From Pinirhizobacter soli (GTDB taxonomy: Bacteria; Pseudomonadota; Gammaproteobacteria; Xanthomonadales; Rhodanobacteraceae), in assembly GCF_015905305.1 (NCBI RefSeq), contig NZ_JADZLQ010000003.1, positions 248,001-312,000 of the forward strand: a DNA stretch of 64,000 bases. The letters run 5' to 3'. A program made the translations under genes and the position numbers. Under the pieces are notes generated by a model that saw nothing but the letters and a program-made list of their open reading frames with translations, was not told where the DNA came from and did not search any database. This document shows, piece by piece, positions 28,689-38,033 of this stretch (within the stretch, counting starts at the first letter, position 1; every line of letters begins with the position of its first letter).

Positions 28689-30572
28689 TCAGCCCTGCGG
28701 TTGGTCGGGACTCACCCGGTAGCGTTGGCCCATGTAACTGGCGCTGGCCCATAGCGCCTGGGCAAGTGCCTCGCGGGCAAGCAGGGGATCCACATCCATG
28801 GGCGTCATGGTTTCACTCGCCCTGTCGTAGGCGAACTGCATAGGCGCCGTGTCCGGCTGCATGACCAACAGATCCGTGCCCTTCAGGTAACCCTGGTTAT
28901 CGCTGTACTGCATCACGGCGCGGTCCGGGTCGCGCTGGGTTAGATCGGCGCCTGGCATCGGGTGCACGCAATCGATACCCATCAGGGAAAGCAACGTGGG
29001 CGGAAGATCCATCTGGCTTACCAGCCGTTCGTCTCGGCGCGGCGTCACGCCGCTTCCCACGATCAATGCCGGGATATGGAAATGCCGCACGGGAACCAGG
29101 CTCGCCCCATGCACGCGGGCGTCGTGGTCGGCCACCACCAGGAACACGGTGTTTTCCCAGTACGGCGATGTCTTCGCGCGATCAAAGAACTCGCCCATGG
29201 CCCAGTCGGCATAGCGCACGGTGTTGTCCACCGTGGCCGGGTCACCATCCGCCGGTATACGGCCGGTGGGATATTCCCACGGCGTATGGTTGCTCACGCT
29301 AAATGCCACGCTCACGGTCGGAGCGTCGCCGTCCCGCATCAGCCGATGGTGCAACTCATTGAACATGTCTTCGTCGGACGCGCCCCAGGAACCAATGAAA
29401 CCCGGCTTCACGGCGAACTTCGGCAGGTCCACCACGTCGTCGAAGCCATTGCCAAGGCAAAAACTCTTCATGTTGTCGAAGTGGGCTTCACCGCCGTAGA
29501 TGAAACGCGAGGCGTAGCCGAATTGCTTCAACAATCCGGCGATGGTGAAGAAATCGCGCTGGCTGCGCGGAAGCTTCACCACCGCTTCGGCGGGGGTAGG
29601 CGGAAAACCGGTCATCACCGCTTCCAGGCCACGCACCGAACGCGTTCCGGTGGCGTAGGTTCGGGCCAGCAACCAGCCTTCACCGGCAAGCGCATCGAGC
29701 CTGGGCGTGAGGCCGCGGCCCCCCAGGCAACCGACGAACTGCGCGCCCAGGCTTTCCTCGATAATGATCACCAGGTTCGGCTTGGCCGCGCGCCGCACAC
29801 TGGGCACCTGGCGTTGCTGCATGTCGCCATCGGCTCGACCCCACGCTTTCGCCACCGTCGCCTGCACCTCATCGGCGGGCATGCGTCCGTACACGGCCGA
29901 CGCGGGCTTGTCGCTGCGCATCACCATGATCGCGTTGGCCACCACGAAAGCGGAGTTCAGCGGCAACTGGTTGATCATCGCATCGCTGCAGAATGCCACC
30001 TGCGCGGCGTTGAGCGGCCGGTGCCCCAGGCTGCCGCGACCGAGCGCGAACAACACCACGAACAGGACCAGGGTAAGCACCGCCTTCTGCCACAAGGCCA
30101 GCGCGGGATCCGGGCCGCCGCCATGGATGAAGGCAAGCCCGCCCCAGCACAGCAACACCGTGACCAGCAGGCCGCCAAGCAGCATCGCCTTGAAACCGCG
30201 CCAGAGCATCGTGGAAACCTCGCGGGGGTTGCCCAGGTACTCGATGAACAGGCGATTGGGCCGCGTGTCGTACTCGATGACGAATTGTGGCGTGCAAACC
30301 TCCAGCAACACCACGATGCACCACCACACCGAAAACCACGTCCCGACGATCCACACCGCCCACGGCTGGCCGCCAAGCCACGGCGCCAGCAGGAAGGGAA
30401 AGCCCGCGACCATCGAGAAGAAGCTCAAGTCGATGCGCAGGCCGCCCCACATCACCGGCCGCAAGCCGCCGGCGCCGCGGACGCGCGCTCCTTGCCAGAT
30501 CGCGAACGCCAGGCGGCAGACGGTGGTCAGGAGCACCGCGGCAAGGAAGAAACGCCAGCACAGGGAGAACAA
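28689..30572 (-). CDS. LTA synthase family sulfatase / phosphoglycerol transferase
   Basis: The 627-aa protein has about five N-terminal membrane helices (to residue ~190) and a periplasmic alkaline-phosphatase-superfamily domain. The catalytic region is LVIIEESLGAQFVGCLGG, followed by HTPWEYP and VVADHDARVHG for metal binding. In Gram-negatives such enzymes (OpgB-like) transfer phosphoglycerol to periplasmic glucans. No ATG fits; TTG 30572 is used, with AGGA about 9 nt upstream. It is 26 bp after rbsK and likely cotranscribed with it. Confidence 0.85.
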   Translation of the reverse strand: MFSLCWRFFLAAVLLTTVCRLAFAIWQGARVRGAGGLRPVMWGGLRIDLSFFSMVAGFPFLLAPWLGGQPWAVWIVGTWFSVWWCIVVLLEVCTPQFVIEYDTRPNRLFIEYLGNPREVSTMLWRGFKAMLLGGLLVTVLLCWGGLAFIHGGGPDPALALWQKAVLTLVLFVVLFALGRGSLGHRPLNAAQVAFCSDAMINQLPLNSAFVVANAIMVMRSDKPASAVYGRMPADEVQATVAKAWGRADGDMQQRQVPSVRRAAKPNLVIIIEESLGAQFVGCLGGRGLTPRLDALAGEGWLLARTYATGTRSVRGLEAVMTGFPPTPAEAVVKLPRSQRDFFTIAGLLKQFGYASRFIYGGEAHFDNMKSFCLGNGFDDVVDLPKFAVKPGFIGSWGASDEDMFNELHHRLMRDGDAPTVSVAFSVSNHTPWEYPTGRIPADGDPATVDNTVRYADWAMGEFFDRAKTSPYWENTVFLVVADHDARVHGASLVPVRHFHIPALIVGSGVTPRRDERLVSQMDLPPTLLSLMGIDCVHPMPGADLTQRDPDRAVMQYSDNQGYLKGTDLLVMQPDTAPMQFAYDRASETMTPMDVDPLLAREALAQALWASASYMGQRYRVSPDQPQG

Positions 30573-30598
30573 ATCAGGTGGTCCTTGAAGGCAATCGT

Positions 30599-31492
30599 TT
30601 ACTTTACCGCGGACGCGAGGGCTTCGGTTTCACGTAACGACGGCATGCCACCCTGCGCGCCCAGCCGCGATACCGAAAGCGCGGCCGCGGCGCAGGCCAG
30701 GCGCACGGCTTCATCGATGCCGCGATCCAGGAATACCGCCATGGCGCCGTTGAAGGTATCGCCGGCGCCCGTGGTGTCCACGACATCCACCTTGAAGCCA
30801 CGCTGGTGTACCGGCTCGCCACCATCGCGATACCACGCGCCTTCGCTGCCGCGCGTAAGGACCACCGGGCAGGGTGCGCATGCCATCAGCGCGCGGAAGT
30901 CCCCGTCAGCGTTTTCGCCAAGCACGCCGGCCAGTTCGTGCTGGTTCGGCGTGAGGTAACGCACGCGTTTGAGTAGTGCCGCAGGAAGGCGCTGCGCCGG
31001 CGCGGGATTCAGGATCACCGGCACGCCGGCCCGGGCGGCTACGTCGACCGCCGCTTCCACCGCTTCGAGGGGAATTTCCAGTTGAAGCAGCACGGCGTCG
31101 GCGCCATCGAAGGCGGCAGCGGATTTCTCCACCTGGGCCGCGGTGACACGGGCATTGGCCGCCGGCACCACCACGATCTGGTTCTCACCGCTGGCCACGG
31201 TGATCGACGCCGTGCCGCTTTCGGTATCGTCCAGGCGCCTGACGTGGGTAAGGTCGATGCCTTCGCGTTGAAGGCCCGTGTACAGCTGGTCGCCAAAAGC
31301 ATCACGGCCTAGCGCTCCCACCAACGACACGCGTGCGCCGAGGCGAGCCGCGGCCACCGCCTGGTTGGCGCCCTTGCCACCGGGCACGGTAAGGAAGCGT
31401 TCGCCCATCAGGGTTTCCCCGGGGCCGGGAAAACGTGCGGTCACCGTGACCAGGTCCATGTTGATGCTGCCCACCACGACGATGCGTGCCAT
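30599..31492 (-). CDS. rbsK: Ribokinase (PfkB family)
   Basis: The 297-aa kinase phosphorylates ribose with ATP. It has the N-terminal PfkB signature GGKGANQAVAAARLGA and the C-terminal signature DTTGAGDTFNGAMAVFLD with the catalytic aspartate. The NMDL start (VVGSINMDLV) and length are those of RbsK. No ribose transporter or repressor is adjacent; instead a membrane sulfatase follows 26 bp later. Confidence 0.92.
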   Translation of the reverse strand: MARIVVVGSINMDLVTVTARFPGPGETLMGERFLTVPGGKGANQAVAAARLGARVSLVGALGRDAFGDQLYTGLQREGIDLTHVRRLDDTESGTASITVASGENQIVVVPAANARVTAAQVEKSAAAFDGADAVLLQLEIPLEAVEAAVDVAARAGVPVILNPAPAQRLPAALLKRVRYLTPNQHELAGVLGENADGDFRALMACAPCPVVLTRGSEGAWYRDGGEPVHQRGFKVDVVDTTGAGDTFNGAMAVFLDRGIDEAVRLACAAAALSVSRLGAQGGMPSLRETEALASAVK

Positions 31493-31551
31493 GCCACCGT
31501 TTCCTTTACCGCGTCTTTGATCACGATGCCTAGGATAGTCGATGCGTTAGC

Positions 31552-32247
31552 ATGCCCGTTCCCAAGGCTGCCCCCTCGCCCATGATCCCCGAGACCGTCG
31601 AACACGAAACCGGCCCCGCCCCTACGCATTCCATCATCTGGCTGCACGGCCTGGGCGCTGATGGCAACGACTTCGCGCCGATCGTCCCGGAGCTTGTCGA
31701 CCCTTCCTGGCCCCCCCTCCGTTTCGTCTTTCCGCATGCGGCCGTGCGCCCGGTGACGATCAACAACGGCATGCCGATGCGCGCCTGGTACGACATCGTG
31801 AGCTTCGACGAAGCTGACCGCCAGCGCGCGCCGGGCATCGGGCATTCGATCGCCGCCGTCGAGGCCCTGATCGCACGCGAAAACGAACGCGGGGTGCCGG
31901 CACACCGCATCGTGCTGGCCGGATTCTCGCAGGGTGGCGCGGTGGTCCTGTCGGCGGCACTGCGTTATCGCGAACGACTGGCAGGCCTTGTCGCCTTGTC
32001 CACCTATCTTCCGTTGCGGGATACGCTGACCGCGGAAAGCCATCCGGCCAACGCCGGTTTGAAGGTGTTCTGGGGTCATGGCACGGCCGATCCGGTCATC
32101 CCGCTGGCACTGGGTGCGGCCTCCCGCGATATTCTGATGGCAGGTGGCACCGACGTGGAGTGGCACGCCTATCCGATGGCGCATCAGGTGTGCGCGCCCG
32201 AGATCGCCGACCTCAAGGCATGGCTGGGCAAGCGCCTGGCTAACTGA
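31552..32247 (+). CDS. Alpha/beta-hydrolase carboxylesterase
   Basis: The 231-aa protein belongs to the phospholipase/carboxylesterase (EstB) family. The catalytic serine is in GFSQGGAV, the aspartate in WGHGTADPVIP and the histidine in PMAHQVC, with an oxyanion region WLHGLGADGND. It is cytoplasmic (no signal peptide). The adjacent algZ gene starts 34 bp downstream on the same strand, so cotranscription is possible. Confidence 0.92.
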   Translation: MPVPKAAPSPMIPETVEHETGPAPTHSIIWLHGLGADGNDFAPIVPELVDPSWPPLRFVFPHAAVRPVTINNGMPMRAWYDIVSFDEADRQRAPGIGHSIAAVEALIARENERGVPAHRIVLAGFSQGGAVVLSAALRYRERLAGLVALSTYLPLRDTLTAESHPANAGLKVFWGHGTADPVIPLALGAASRDILMAGGTDVEWHAYPMAHQVCAPEIADLKAWLGKRLAN

Positions 32248-32281
32248 CGACGCCTGCACGGCCATCGTGCATACTCGCGCC

Positions 32282-33352
32282 ATGCCTGATCCCAGCCCCG
32301 CTATCGAAGGAAAACTGCGCGGACAGGGCGTGGGCCTGCCCGACTTCTGCAGTCTTCCGGTGCTGTTCGCCCTGCTGCTGGTGGGCGCGATGACCGTCAC
32401 CCTGATGTGGCTTACGCCCGGCGAAGCTGCGCGTATCGAGGACTACACGGTGGCCATGCTGTTCGTGGCCTGGATCGCGGCGCTTTCCACGCTGGCGCTT
32501 TGCAAGCTGCGCAATCAACTGGAGCGGCTGCCGGGCCTTTTTCCCTATGCTGGCGTCTGGGTGCTGCTGGTAGTGCTGGTGGCAGTGGCGGCGATGATCG
32601 TGGCCGCCCTGGACCATTCGCTGGGCATGGGGCTGACACCCGTGTCGGCGGCCCCTTTCGTGCGTCGTTGCACGGCGGTCACCGCCCTGCTCGGCGCGGG
32701 ACTGCTGCGCTATTTCTACGTGGTGGCGCAGTGGCAGGCGCGCATGGCGGCGGTGGCGCAGGCCCAGGTCGATGCCCTGCAGGCTCGCATCCGCCCCCAT
32801 TTCCTGTTCAACAGCATGAATACCGTGGCGGCCCTGGTGCGTGTGGACCCCACCGCCGCCGAGCGCACCGTCGAGAACCTCGCCGAACTTTTCCGGGCCG
32901 CACTCGGTGCCGACAGGGCGGCAGTAGGTACTTTGTACGAAGAGCTGCAACTCGTCGATCGCTACCTTGCGATCGAGCAGCTGCGCCTGGGCACGCGGCT
33001 CACCATTCGCCGCGACATCGGCGATTTGCCGGTGGCCTTCCCGATGCCGCGCCTGTTGCTGCAACCGCTGGTCGAGAACGCGGTGCGTTACGGCGTGCAA
33101 CCTTCGGTGGAGGGGGGCACGGTGAACATCAGCGGGCACGCCCATCGTGGCGGCGTGGAATTGCGTATCGACAATCCGTTGCACGACGCGCCGGTCAGCG
33201 GCGGCCACGGCCATGGCCTGGACAATGTTCGCCAGCGCATCGCACATCATTTCGGTACCGCCGCACGGGTCGATGCCGGCCCGGTCGATGGCCGCTTCGT
33301 AGTCAGCATCTATCTACCGGGATCTCCCCGCCATGCGCGTTCTGGTCGTTGA
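32282..33352 (+). CDS. algZ: Sensor histidine kinase AlgZ/FimS
   Basis: The 356-aa LytS-class kinase has about four membrane helices in the first 150 residues and a His_kinase domain with the H-box RPHFLFNSMNTVAALVR and N-box LVENAVRYGV. The HATPase ends GHGLDNVRQRI. AlgZ pairs with AlgR; here algR overlaps its end by 20 nt and hemC follows, the same order as in Pseudomonas aeruginosa. Start ATG 32282 (MPDPSPAIEG) is chosen because an upstream extension overlaps the esterase gene. Confidence 0.9.
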   Translation: MPDPSPAIEGKLRGQGVGLPDFCSLPVLFALLLVGAMTVTLMWLTPGEAARIEDYTVAMLFVAWIAALSTLALCKLRNQLERLPGLFPYAGVWVLLVVLVAVAAMIVAALDHSLGMGLTPVSAAPFVRRCTAVTALLGAGLLRYFYVVAQWQARMAAVAQAQVDALQARIRPHFLFNSMNTVAALVRVDPTAAERTVENLAELFRAALGADRAAVGTLYEELQLVDRYLAIEQLRLGTRLTIRRDIGDLPVAFPMPRLLLQPLVENAVRYGVQPSVEGGTVNISGHAHRGGVELRIDNPLHDAPVSGGHGHGLDNVRQRIAHHFGTAARVDAGPVDGRFVVSIYLPGSPRHARSGR

Positions 33353-34040
33353 CGACGAACCCCTGGCGCGCGCGCGCCTGGAGCTGATGCTCAAGGATAT
33401 GCGCGACATCGACGTGGTCGGTAGCGTGGGTGATGGCGAATCGGCCCTGTCCGCCTGCGCCGCCCTGCATCCGGATGTCCTGCTGCTGGACGTGGAGATG
33501 CCGGCGCTCACCGGCGAAGCCGTGGCCCAGCGGCTGGCCAGCGTGGCCGGCGCGCCGCAGGTGATCTTCTGCACAGCCTATGAAAGACACGCCATCAGCG
33601 CCTTCGAACTGGGCGCGGTGGACTATCTGCTCAAACCCGTGCGCAGCGAACGCCTGGCCGAGGCACTGGCGCGTGCCCGCGCGCGCATCGCGCAGCCGTT
33701 GCCCCAGCAAGGCAATACCCTGGTAGTGCGCCGCGGCAGTGAAAGCCGCCGATTGGACCTTGCCGACGTCCGTTATTTTGTTGCCGACGAAAAATACGTG
33801 GAAGTCCACCTCGAACGCGACACCTGGTTGATGGACGAGTCCCTGCGGCAGATCGAGCAAGCCTTCGGCGAGCGGGTCATCCGTCTGCACCGGAATTGCC
33901 TGGTGCCCGCGCACGCCCTGTTGGGCCTGAAGACGCTCGCCGACGGCCGCGTGCTGGCGCGCCTGGCCGGTACCGATGCGATGCCCGAGGTCAGCCGCCG
34001 CAACCTGGTGGCCGTGCGCCAGCGCCTGCGCGAGGCCTGA
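33333..34040 (+). CDS. algR: LytTR response regulator AlgR
   Basis: The 235-aa regulator has a receiver domain ([12 protein letters not shown], phospho-acceptor in [13 protein letters not shown] lysine) and a C-terminal LytTR DNA-binding domain ([20 protein letters not shown] ... [10 protein letters not shown]). It overlaps algZ by 20 nt, implying translational coupling. In Pseudomonas AlgR controls alginate, type IV pili and virulence; targets here are not known. Confidence 0.92.
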   Translation: MRVLVVDDEPLARARLELMLKDMRDIDVVGSVGDGESALSACAALHPDVLLLDVEMPALTGEAVAQRLASVAGAPQVIFCTAYERHAISAFELGAVDYLLKPVRSERLAEALARARARIAQPLPQQGNTLVVRRGSESRRLDLADVRYFVADEKYVEVHLERDTWLMDESLRQIEQAFGERVIRLHRNCLVPAHALLGLKTLADGRVLARLAGTDAMPEVSRRNLVAVRQRLREA

Positions 34041-34126
34041 CACGACTGGCGACACCGTGCCGCGCTGCGCGTGCCGCTCGATTGCGTGACAATGACCATC
34101 CCTTGCACCTTACCGAGAACCTGCCG

Positions 34127-35059
34127 ATGAGCCAGACACTGCGCATCGCCACGCGCAAGAGCGCCCTGGCCCTCTGGCAAGCCGAGCACGTGGCTGCCCT
34201 GCTGCGCCAGGCGCACCCGGGCCTCGCGGTCGAGCTGGTACCCATGAGCACCCGCGGCGATGAAATCCTAGACCGCTCGCTGGCGACCGTCGGCGGCAAG
34301 GGCCTGTTCCTGAAGGAACTGGAAGTGGCCATGCTCGAGCATCGCGCCGACCTCGCCGTGCATTCGCTCAAGGATGTTCCCGCGGTGCTTGAACCTGGCT
34401 TCGCGCTCTCGGCCATCCTGCCGCGCGCCGACGCCGCCGATGCCTTCGTCAGCAACGTGGCGGAAAAGCTCTCCGATCTTCCCATCGGTGCGCGCGTAGG
34501 TACCTCGTCCCTGCGCCGCCAGTCGCTCTTGCGCGCCGTGCGCCCCGATTTGCAACTGCTCGACCTTCGCGGCAACGTGAATTCGCGTGTCGCCAAGCTC
34601 GACGATGGCCACTACGACGCGATCATCCTGGCCTGTGCGGGCCTTGAGCGCCTGGGGCTGGCTTCCCGCATCCGCTCGCGGCTGTCGTCTCCCGAATGGC
34701 TGCCGGCCCCGGGGCAGGCAGCGATCGCCATCGAGATCCGAGAGGACGATATCCGTGTGCACGAGCTCACAAGCGCCCTGGACGATGAGGAAACGCGCAT
34801 CGCGGTGACAGCCGAGCGCGCGATGAACGAACAGCTTGGCGGCAATTGCAGCGTGCCGGTGGCGGCGTGGTGCGTGGTGGCCGAGCACGGGCTTACCCTG
34901 CACGGCTTGGTCGGCGACGTCCAATCCGGGCGCATCCTGCGCGCCACGGCTGATAGCGCGACGGACGATCCGGTCGCCTTGGGTCAGGAAGTGGCGCGCA
35001 TGTTGCGCGAGGCCGGCGCGGACGAATTGCTCGCCCCACACGCCGGCCACCAGGCATAG
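34127..35059 (+). CDS. hemC: Hydroxymethylbilane synthase (porphobilinogen deaminase)
   Basis: The 310-aa enzyme polymerises four porphobilinogen units to hydroxymethylbilane in heme synthesis. The N-terminus [18 protein letters not shown] is diagnostic, and the dipyrromethane cofactor cysteine is in [11 protein letters not shown]. It follows algR by 86 bp as in Pseudomonas. The usual downstream hemD is missing; instead a convergent outer-membrane protein gene ends 2 bp away. ATG 34127 is used. Confidence 0.97.
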   Translation: MSQTLRIATRKSALALWQAEHVAALLRQAHPGLAVELVPMSTRGDEILDRSLATVGGKGLFLKELEVAMLEHRADLAVHSLKDVPAVLEPGFALSAILPRADAADAFVSNVAEKLSDLPIGARVGTSSLRRQSLLRAVRPDLQLLDLRGNVNSRVAKLDDGHYDAIILACAGLERLGLASRIRSRLSSPEWLPAPGQAAIAIEIREDDIRVHELTSALDDEETRIAVTAERAMNEQLGGNCSVPVAAWCVVAEHGLTLHGLVGDVQSGRILRATADSATDDPVALGQEVARMLREAGADELLAPHAGHQA

Positions 35060-35061
35060 CT

Positions 35062-35907
35062 TTAGAAGTTGTAGACCAGGTTGGTGGTGTACAGCGTATC
35101 GGTGGACTGCGTACCCGGCTGGGTGTCGCTGTTGTAGCGCACCTGGTAGGCGAGCTTCAGCGCCAGCTTCTTGGTCATGCTCACCGAGAACCCAAGGTCG
35201 TTCTGGTAGTACTTGTTCTGCGAACCGGCTTCCGTCAGGAACGTGTCCTCGATCGAGGTGTTGTCGGTGAGGCGGTACTTGGCGTTGATAAGGCCGCGCG
35301 CCACCACTTCGTTCTTGCGATCGGGCCGGAGGGTGGTGTCGGCTATGCCGTCGCCGTTGGTGTCCACTTCGGACTTCGTCGGCTGGTATTCCTTGTAACC
35401 GGGGCCGATTTCGAACGAGAGCTCGGTACGGTCGTTTTTAAGCGCGATGTAGCCGTAACCGATCGAGACGATGCCCTGCCAGATGTTGGCGCCGAAGTCG
35501 TCGTGCTCGTAGCGGGCCGCGCCCACGATGTAGCTGCGCGGGTCGAACTTGTAGCCCACCGAGGCACCTGAATCGTAGCGGTTGGCGGTAGTGCCGAACT
35601 TGTCGATGGTCTGGCCGTTGGAATCGACGATGGATACATCGCCCTTGGAGCGCAATCCGTTCAAGTAGAAGGAGTTCTTCCAGTACTCGTTTTCCTGGGC
35701 CAGCCCAAGCTTGGCGTTGGCGTTCTCGGTGCGCGAATTACCGCGCGCCGAAGCGAAGCCGAATTCGCCCGAACCCGTCCAGCCGCCATTGGCAGCGCCG
35801 GTGGAATCGGAGACGGCCGGCGGCGGCGGGATGGTGGAATCGATGGTCTGGGCATGCACGCCCCAGGACGCGGCAAGCAATATCGTGGCGAGGGGAATTT
35901 TTTTCAT
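35062..35907 (-). CDS. DUF481 (YdiY-like) outer-membrane beta-barrel protein
   Basis: The 281-aa protein has a signal peptide (MKKIPLATILLAASWGVHAQ) and then alternating amphipathic strands typical of a salt-stress-type DUF481 barrel: WTGSGEFGFASARGNSRTEN, followed by repeated xYxYDSGASVGYKF-type strands and the C-terminal TTNLVYNF ending in Phe. It probably forms a 12- to 16-stranded outer-membrane barrel of unknown cargo. Convergent with hemC. Confidence 0.85.
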   Translation of the reverse strand: MKKIPLATILLAASWGVHAQTIDSTIPPPPAVSDSTGAANGGWTGSGEFGFASARGNSRTENANAKLGLAQENEYWKNSFYLNGLRSKGDVSIVDSNGQTIDKFGTTANRYDSGASVGYKFDPRSYIVGAARYEHDDFGANIWQGIVSIGYGYIALKNDRTELSFEIGPGYKEYQPTKSEVDTNGDGIADTTLRPDRKNEVVARGLINAKYRLTDNTSIEDTFLTEAGSQNKYYQNDLGFSVSMTKKLALKLAYQVRYNSDTQPGTQSTDTLYTTNLVYNF

Positions 35908-35987
35908 CGTCGGTCCGAAGTAGTTGGGTTACAGGGGGTCAACGAGCCGGGGCCAAGCGGGCCGGCACACGGGGCTTTCGAGGGAAA

Positions 35988-36866
35988 TCAGCCGAGGCGG
36001 ATGCGGGCATGCGCCGCGCAAAAGAGCCGTTGTCCCAGGCATTGTCCTATGACACAGCTTAACGCCGCCATGGCGGCGGCGCCGGCTTCCAGGGCGCCGG
36101 AGCCCACCGCGGCCAGCACGCAGGGTACCCCCACCCCCAGCACCGCGGCCGTCAGACGGCCCTGGGAGGCCACGGGTTCGGCCGTCGGGGCGTCCAGACG
36201 GCCAATCGGGCCATGCGACAGCGCCCGCCAGCGAAGGCTGTCCAGCACGCCCGAGGCCAGCGCCGCGATCAGAACGAAGACCCGGGCCACATACACATTT
36301 CCTTCACCATGCTCGGTGGTTTCCAGTACCACGCACAGCCACAGGCACAGGCCGCCGGCCAGCAACGCCGCCACCAGCTTGGCCAGGGGAAGCAGGATGG
36401 GCATGGGCGGGCGCATGCCGTCGCGGCGGCAGGCATTGCGCGCGGACTGCAGCAGGGTGGCCAGGCAAAGCGCGGCCAGCGCCAGCCCGGCCAGGCGGGT
36501 GGCCCAGAAATCGTTGCTGCCGCGGGCGAGCCCTGCCACGGCCAGCATCGGCAGATAGGCACCCATGGCTACCAGGCCCTCGATGGTGGGCAGGCTGCCT
36601 TGCGTGGGTTCCCATCCGTGCCACAGGCGTGCCCCGGGCACGCGCAGGCAACTGGCGATCAGGCCGCCCGATACCAGCACCACGCCCGCAAGCAAGGGCG
36701 CAAGTACTTCACCGCGCCCGTCGACATAGACTCCGGCCGCCAGTGCCACGCCCATCAGCAGCCAGAGCCCGTAACCGGCCGTGGCCAGTACCGACAGCAC
36801 GACGCCGGTCAGCGGGATGCTGGCCATATCCAGCGGACGCCGGGAGGTCAACGTTCGGTCGGCCAT
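35988..36866 (-). CDS. Multi-pass membrane protein of unknown function
   Basis: The 292-aa protein has about eight hydrophobic segments, beginning PLTGVVLSVLATAGYGLWLL, and a cysteine-containing end (CVIGQCLGQRLFCAAHA). The overall look (about 290 aa, eight helices, ARLWHGWEP, RSARNACRRDGM) resembles DmsC-type anchor proteins, but no reductase subunits are nearby, so no function is assigned. ATG 36866 is used because the hydrophobic part follows directly; the frame is open to 36965. Confidence 0.6.
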   Translation of the reverse strand: MADRTLTSRRPLDMASIPLTGVVLSVLATAGYGLWLLMGVALAAGVYVDGRGEVLAPLLAGVVLVSGGLIASCLRVPGARLWHGWEPTQGSLPTIEGLVAMGAYLPMLAVAGLARGSNDFWATRLAGLALAALCLATLLQSARNACRRDGMRPPMPILLPLAKLVAALLAGGLCLWLCVVLETTEHGEGNVYVARVFVLIAALASGVLDSLRWRALSHGPIGRLDAPTAEPVASQGRLTAAVLGVGVPCVLAAVGSGALEAGAAAMAALSCVIGQCLGQRLFCAAHARIRLG

Positions 36867-37042
36867 GGATGGGGGATTCCATGTCTGGCTGAAGGGGAAG
36901 GTACGGCTGGGGAGGCCGCATGATCGGCTATCTTTACCCCAGCCGCGTCCGGAAGCAAACGCCATTTGGCCTCATGCCGAAGACACGCCAGCCGTGGCAA
37001 GCTGTGCAATGGGCGCCCTGCCCCCACTTCACGGCGACGAAC

Positions 37043-38026
37043 ATGGACCGCTACGAGCGTATTCTGACCCTCCACCGCCTGTTGAAGTCGGCCCACTACC
37101 CGGTGCCGCTGCCGCGGTTGATGGACGAATTGCAATGCTCCCGGGCCACGCTCTACCGCGACGTGGCGTTCCTCCGCGATGGCCTGGGCGCGCCGGTGCA
37201 GAGCGCACCTGGCGAGCAAGCCGCCTTCCGCTACGAGGTGGGCGAGGGCGACAGCTTCGAGCTTCCGGGCCTTTGGCTCACATCCGACGAGCTTGCCGCC
37301 CTGCTGGCGTTGAACGAGTTGATCGGCCGTTCGGACCCCGGCGTGCTGGCCAACGCGCTGGCGCCCTTCAAGACGCGCATCGAGCGCCTGCTGTCCGACC
37401 ATGGCAGCGGCAAGTCGCTGCCAGTGGACCGCATCCGGGTGATCTCCTGGGGTGCGCGCACGATGGACCAGCAGACATTCCGTATCGTTGCGGGCTCCAC
37501 GCTGGAGCGTAAGAGCATCACCTTCCGCTACAAGGCGCGCACCACCAACGCCGACTCGCGCCGCACGGTGTCGCCGCAGCGGCTCACCCACTACCGCGAC
37601 AACTGGTATCTGGATGCCTGGGACCACGACCGCGAGGCGCTGCGCAGCTTTGCGGTTGACCGTATCGTCGAGCCGCGCGTGCAGGACGCCGCGGCTAAGG
37701 ATGTGGGTGAAGCGGAACTCAACGAGATGCTGGCCTCCAGCTACGGCATCTTCGCCGGCAAGCCCAAGGCATGGGCCACGATCCGTTTTTCAGCCCATGC
37801 CGCGCGCTGGGTGGCCGATGAGCACTGGCATTCGCAACAGCGGGGCGAATGGCTACCCGATGGCCGCTACGAGTTGAAGGTGCCTTATTCCAATTCCCGG
37901 GAATTGTTGATGGACGTGCTCAAATACGGGCCAGACGCTGAAATCGTCGGCCCGCTCCCGCTTCGCGAAGAGATGAAGATCATGCTCCAGCTTGCCCTCA
38001 CCGGTTACCAGCAACAAACAGCCTGA
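37043..38026 (+). CDS. YafY-type HTH regulator with WYL domain
   Basis: The 327-aa regulator has an N-terminal winged helix (MDRYERILTLHRLLKSAHYP, CSRATLYRDVAFLRD) and a central WYL domain (YRDNWYLDAWDH), with a C-terminal WCX-like region (GPLPLREEMKIMLQLAL). WYL proteins sense nucleic-acid or other ligands and often control stress or defence genes; none is adjacent. ATG 37043 fits the family start. The patatin gene begins 7 bp after its stop and may be in the same transcript. Confidence 0.85.
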   Translation: MDRYERILTLHRLLKSAHYPVPLPRLMDELQCSRATLYRDVAFLRDGLGAPVQSAPGEQAAFRYEVGEGDSFELPGLWLTSDELAALLALNELIGRSDPGVLANALAPFKTRIERLLSDHGSGKSLPVDRIRVISWGARTMDQQTFRIVAGSTLERKSITFRYKARTTNADSRRTVSPQRLTHYRDNWYLDAWDHDREALRSFAVDRIVEPRVQDAAAKDVGEAELNEMLASSYGIFAGKPKAWATIRFSAHAARWVADEHWHSQQRGEWLPDGRYELKVPYSNSRELLMDVLKYGPDAEIVGPLPLREEMKIMLQLALTGYQQQTA

Positions 38027-38033
38027 TGCATCG

